A stretch of 51,303 bases of DNA from Phycisphaerales bacterium (GTDB taxonomy: Bacteria > Planctomycetota > Phycisphaerae > Phycisphaerales > UBA1924), in the NCBI GenBank assembly GCA_028289195.1, contig JANQQR010000021.1, forward strand, positions 1 through 51,303. Direction: 5' to 3'. Position numbers and translations under genes: made by a program. The notes below the pieces were generated by a model. That model was not told the DNA's origin. It searched no databases and worked only from the letters and a program-made list of their open reading frames with translations. Below, piece by piece: positions 50,157-51,303 of the stretch. How positions within the stretch are numbered: the stretch's first letter is position 1; every line of letters starts with the position of its first letter.

Positions 50157-51303
50157 TCAACCCGCCCGGCGCGCCTTGAAGAACGCCCCGCCTTCGTCGG
50201 CGTCCGGCTGACCCGCGTCGCCGGTCATCGGCTTGGGGGCCTCGGGCGGGAGTTCGATGACCGTGCTCTCGGGGTCGTCGTCGAACAGGGCGCGGTGCTC
50301 GTTGAGCATCTCCTCTTCGGCCTCGTCGGCCATGCCGGCGCGCACGCTGGGGTTGAAGACGGCGGCCTCGCTGGTGGTCTCGGGCTTTGGTGCGCCCATC
50401 GGCGCCGAGTTCGTCGACGCGGCGGCGTTCTCGCCGCCGCCGACCGGGCGGCCGAATGCCATCTCCTTGGAGCCGGCGTTGGCCGCCTGCTTGGGGCTGG
50501 CCATCATGACGGCCTGCTGCTCGGCGTCGGACATCGGGGCGCCGTAGCCGAGTTTCCAGGCGCTGAGCGTGGCGAGGCCGAGCCAGAGGATGTCCCAGAT
50601 GCCCAGCGACGCGAGCGCCACGGCGAGGACGACCCACTCGTCGATCGCGCCCTCGGCGGTGACGCCCTCCTGGCGGAGGACGTAGCCCTCGAACGAGCGG
50701 CGCTCGTCGGGGCTCATCGTGTTCCAGCGGCTGACCGCCTCGGACCACACGCCGGGGTCGTAGTCTTCCATCACGAAGCCGCCGCTGGAGAGCCCGCCGA
50801 CGGCGCCGGCCATGAGGCGCTCGTCGACGATCTCGTCGGCGATGTAGCTGACGACGTATTCGGTATCGAGCAGCGTGAGGTGCACGTAGCTCGTGAGGTA
50901 GCGCTCGCGGTCGGCGACGGGGATGTCGTACCAGGCCGTCTGGGCCTGGGCCCAGATGTCCGTGGGGTAGTCGCTCTCGCTGTAGGCGTTCTCGACGCTG
51001 GTGCCGAAGCGCCAGTTGATCTGGCGTCCCTCACGCTCGTACTGGCGCACGACGGTGTCGCTGAGGACGACCAGCGCGTCTTCCTGCGTCGGCTGGTCGG
51101 CGTAGAGCATCAGCGCGATGGAGCCGAGCTTGCCGGCCAGCACGCAGACGACGGCGCAGAGCATCGCGACGGCCGCCGGCCCCCCGCCGACGCTCCGGCC
51201 CGCGACCGAGCGCACGCCGACCCCGGCGAAGACGCCGATAAGCCACGCGATGATGCCGATCTCCCAGCCGGAGTAGTAGACGGTGCCCGCCCAGAGCGCT
51301 GCT
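50157..51303 (-). CDS. Multi-pass membrane protein of unknown function (5' end cut by window edge)
   Basis: At least 381 residues. The frame stays open to the right edge, so the GTG at 51213-51215 is probably internal: upstream codons give 'TVYYSGWEIGIIAWLIGVFA', a transmembrane helix, followed by a second helix 'VAMLCAVVCVLAGKLGSIAL'. A soluble region of about 130 residues then carries 'YEREGRQINWRFGTSVENAY' and 'RYLTSYVHLTLLDTEYVVSY'. A third helix 'VVLAVALASLGIWDILWLGL' precedes a long polar C-terminus rich in Ala, Glu and Pro. Probably an inner-membrane protein; I do not recognise the family. Confidence 0.65.
   Translation of the reverse strand, partial: AALWAGTVYYSGWEIGIIAWLIGVFAGVGVRSVAGRSVGGGPAAVAMLCAVVCVLAGKLGSIALMLYADQPTQEDALVVLSDTVVRQYEREGRQINWRFGTSVENAYSESDYPTDIWAQAQTAWYDIPVADRERYLTSYVHLTLLDTEYVVSYIADEIVDERLMAGAVGGLSSGGFVMEDYDPGVWSEAVSRWNTMSPDERRSFEGYVLRQEGVTAEGAIDEWVVLAVALASLGIWDILWLGLATLSAWKLGYGAPMSDAEQQAVMMASPKQAANAGSKEMAFGRPVGGGENAAASTNSAPMGAPKPETTSEAAVFNPSVRAGMADEAEEEMLNEHRALFDDDPESTVIELPPEAPKPMTGDAGQPDADEGGAFFKARRAG

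Overview
The window is GC-rich and gene-dense. It looks like chromosomal DNA from a planctomycete, most likely the class Phycisphaerae. The evidence is a secreted protein ending in a single dockerin-like 'GDADNSG...DVTRVLSDW' half-repeat, several Hanks-type Ser/Thr kinases, many exported proteins of unknown function, TlpA-like thioredoxins, and housekeeping genes scattered in one- to three-gene units. I see no insertion sequence, prophage, CRISPR array, rRNA or tRNA.

Layout: 1-9.4 kb holds a glycine-rich RRM RNA-binding protein (cut by the left edge), a nitroreductase, a multi-pass membrane Ser/Thr kinase divergent from a DUF4136 lipoprotein, two exported proteins separated by a strong terminator, and a leftward cupin / TPR-like / SixA group. 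9.4-20.6 kb holds an MBL-fold hydrolase with an alpha/beta hydrolase, a soluble kinase, an MFS transporter with trpB, TPR and HEAT-repeat proteins, a degenerate kinase (pseudokinase) and PilT. 20.6-36.4 kb is mostly core functions: pgk, miaA, topA, a ClC channel, rnpA-yidD and a cysteine desulfurase. Among them lie a stand-alone DUF4157 protein, a serine hydrolase, a DUF418 protein, and AraC and TetR regulators. 36.4-44.9 kb is almost all leftward: two tandem TlpA-like proteins, an isolated nuoC, a TIM-barrel protein, a B12-binding/G-protein-chaperone fusion, a second RRM protein, an amidohydrolase, MtfA and a nucleosidase. 45-51.3 kb has two roughly 700-base gene-free stretches rich in strong hairpins around a small pilin-like gene, then a B12-dependent acyl-CoA mutase and two proteins of unknown function, the last cut by the right edge.

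Main points of interest: (1) a candidate structured noncoding RNA of about 600 nt, ending in a perfect intrinsic terminator at 45.9 kb; (2) a split acyl-CoA mutase, with the B12 and GTPase domains at 40 kb and the catalytic barrel at 47 kb, whose active-site residues match isobutyryl-CoA rather than methylmalonyl-CoA mutase; (3) a recurring TAnnnT hexamer placed 6-8 nt before start codons that lack a Shine-Dalgarno sequence, implying many leaderless mRNAs; (4) an identical 11-mer at the same place in the leaders of the two RRM genes; (5) a pseudokinase beside pilT. Functions are assigned by recognising protein families by eye; no search was run.
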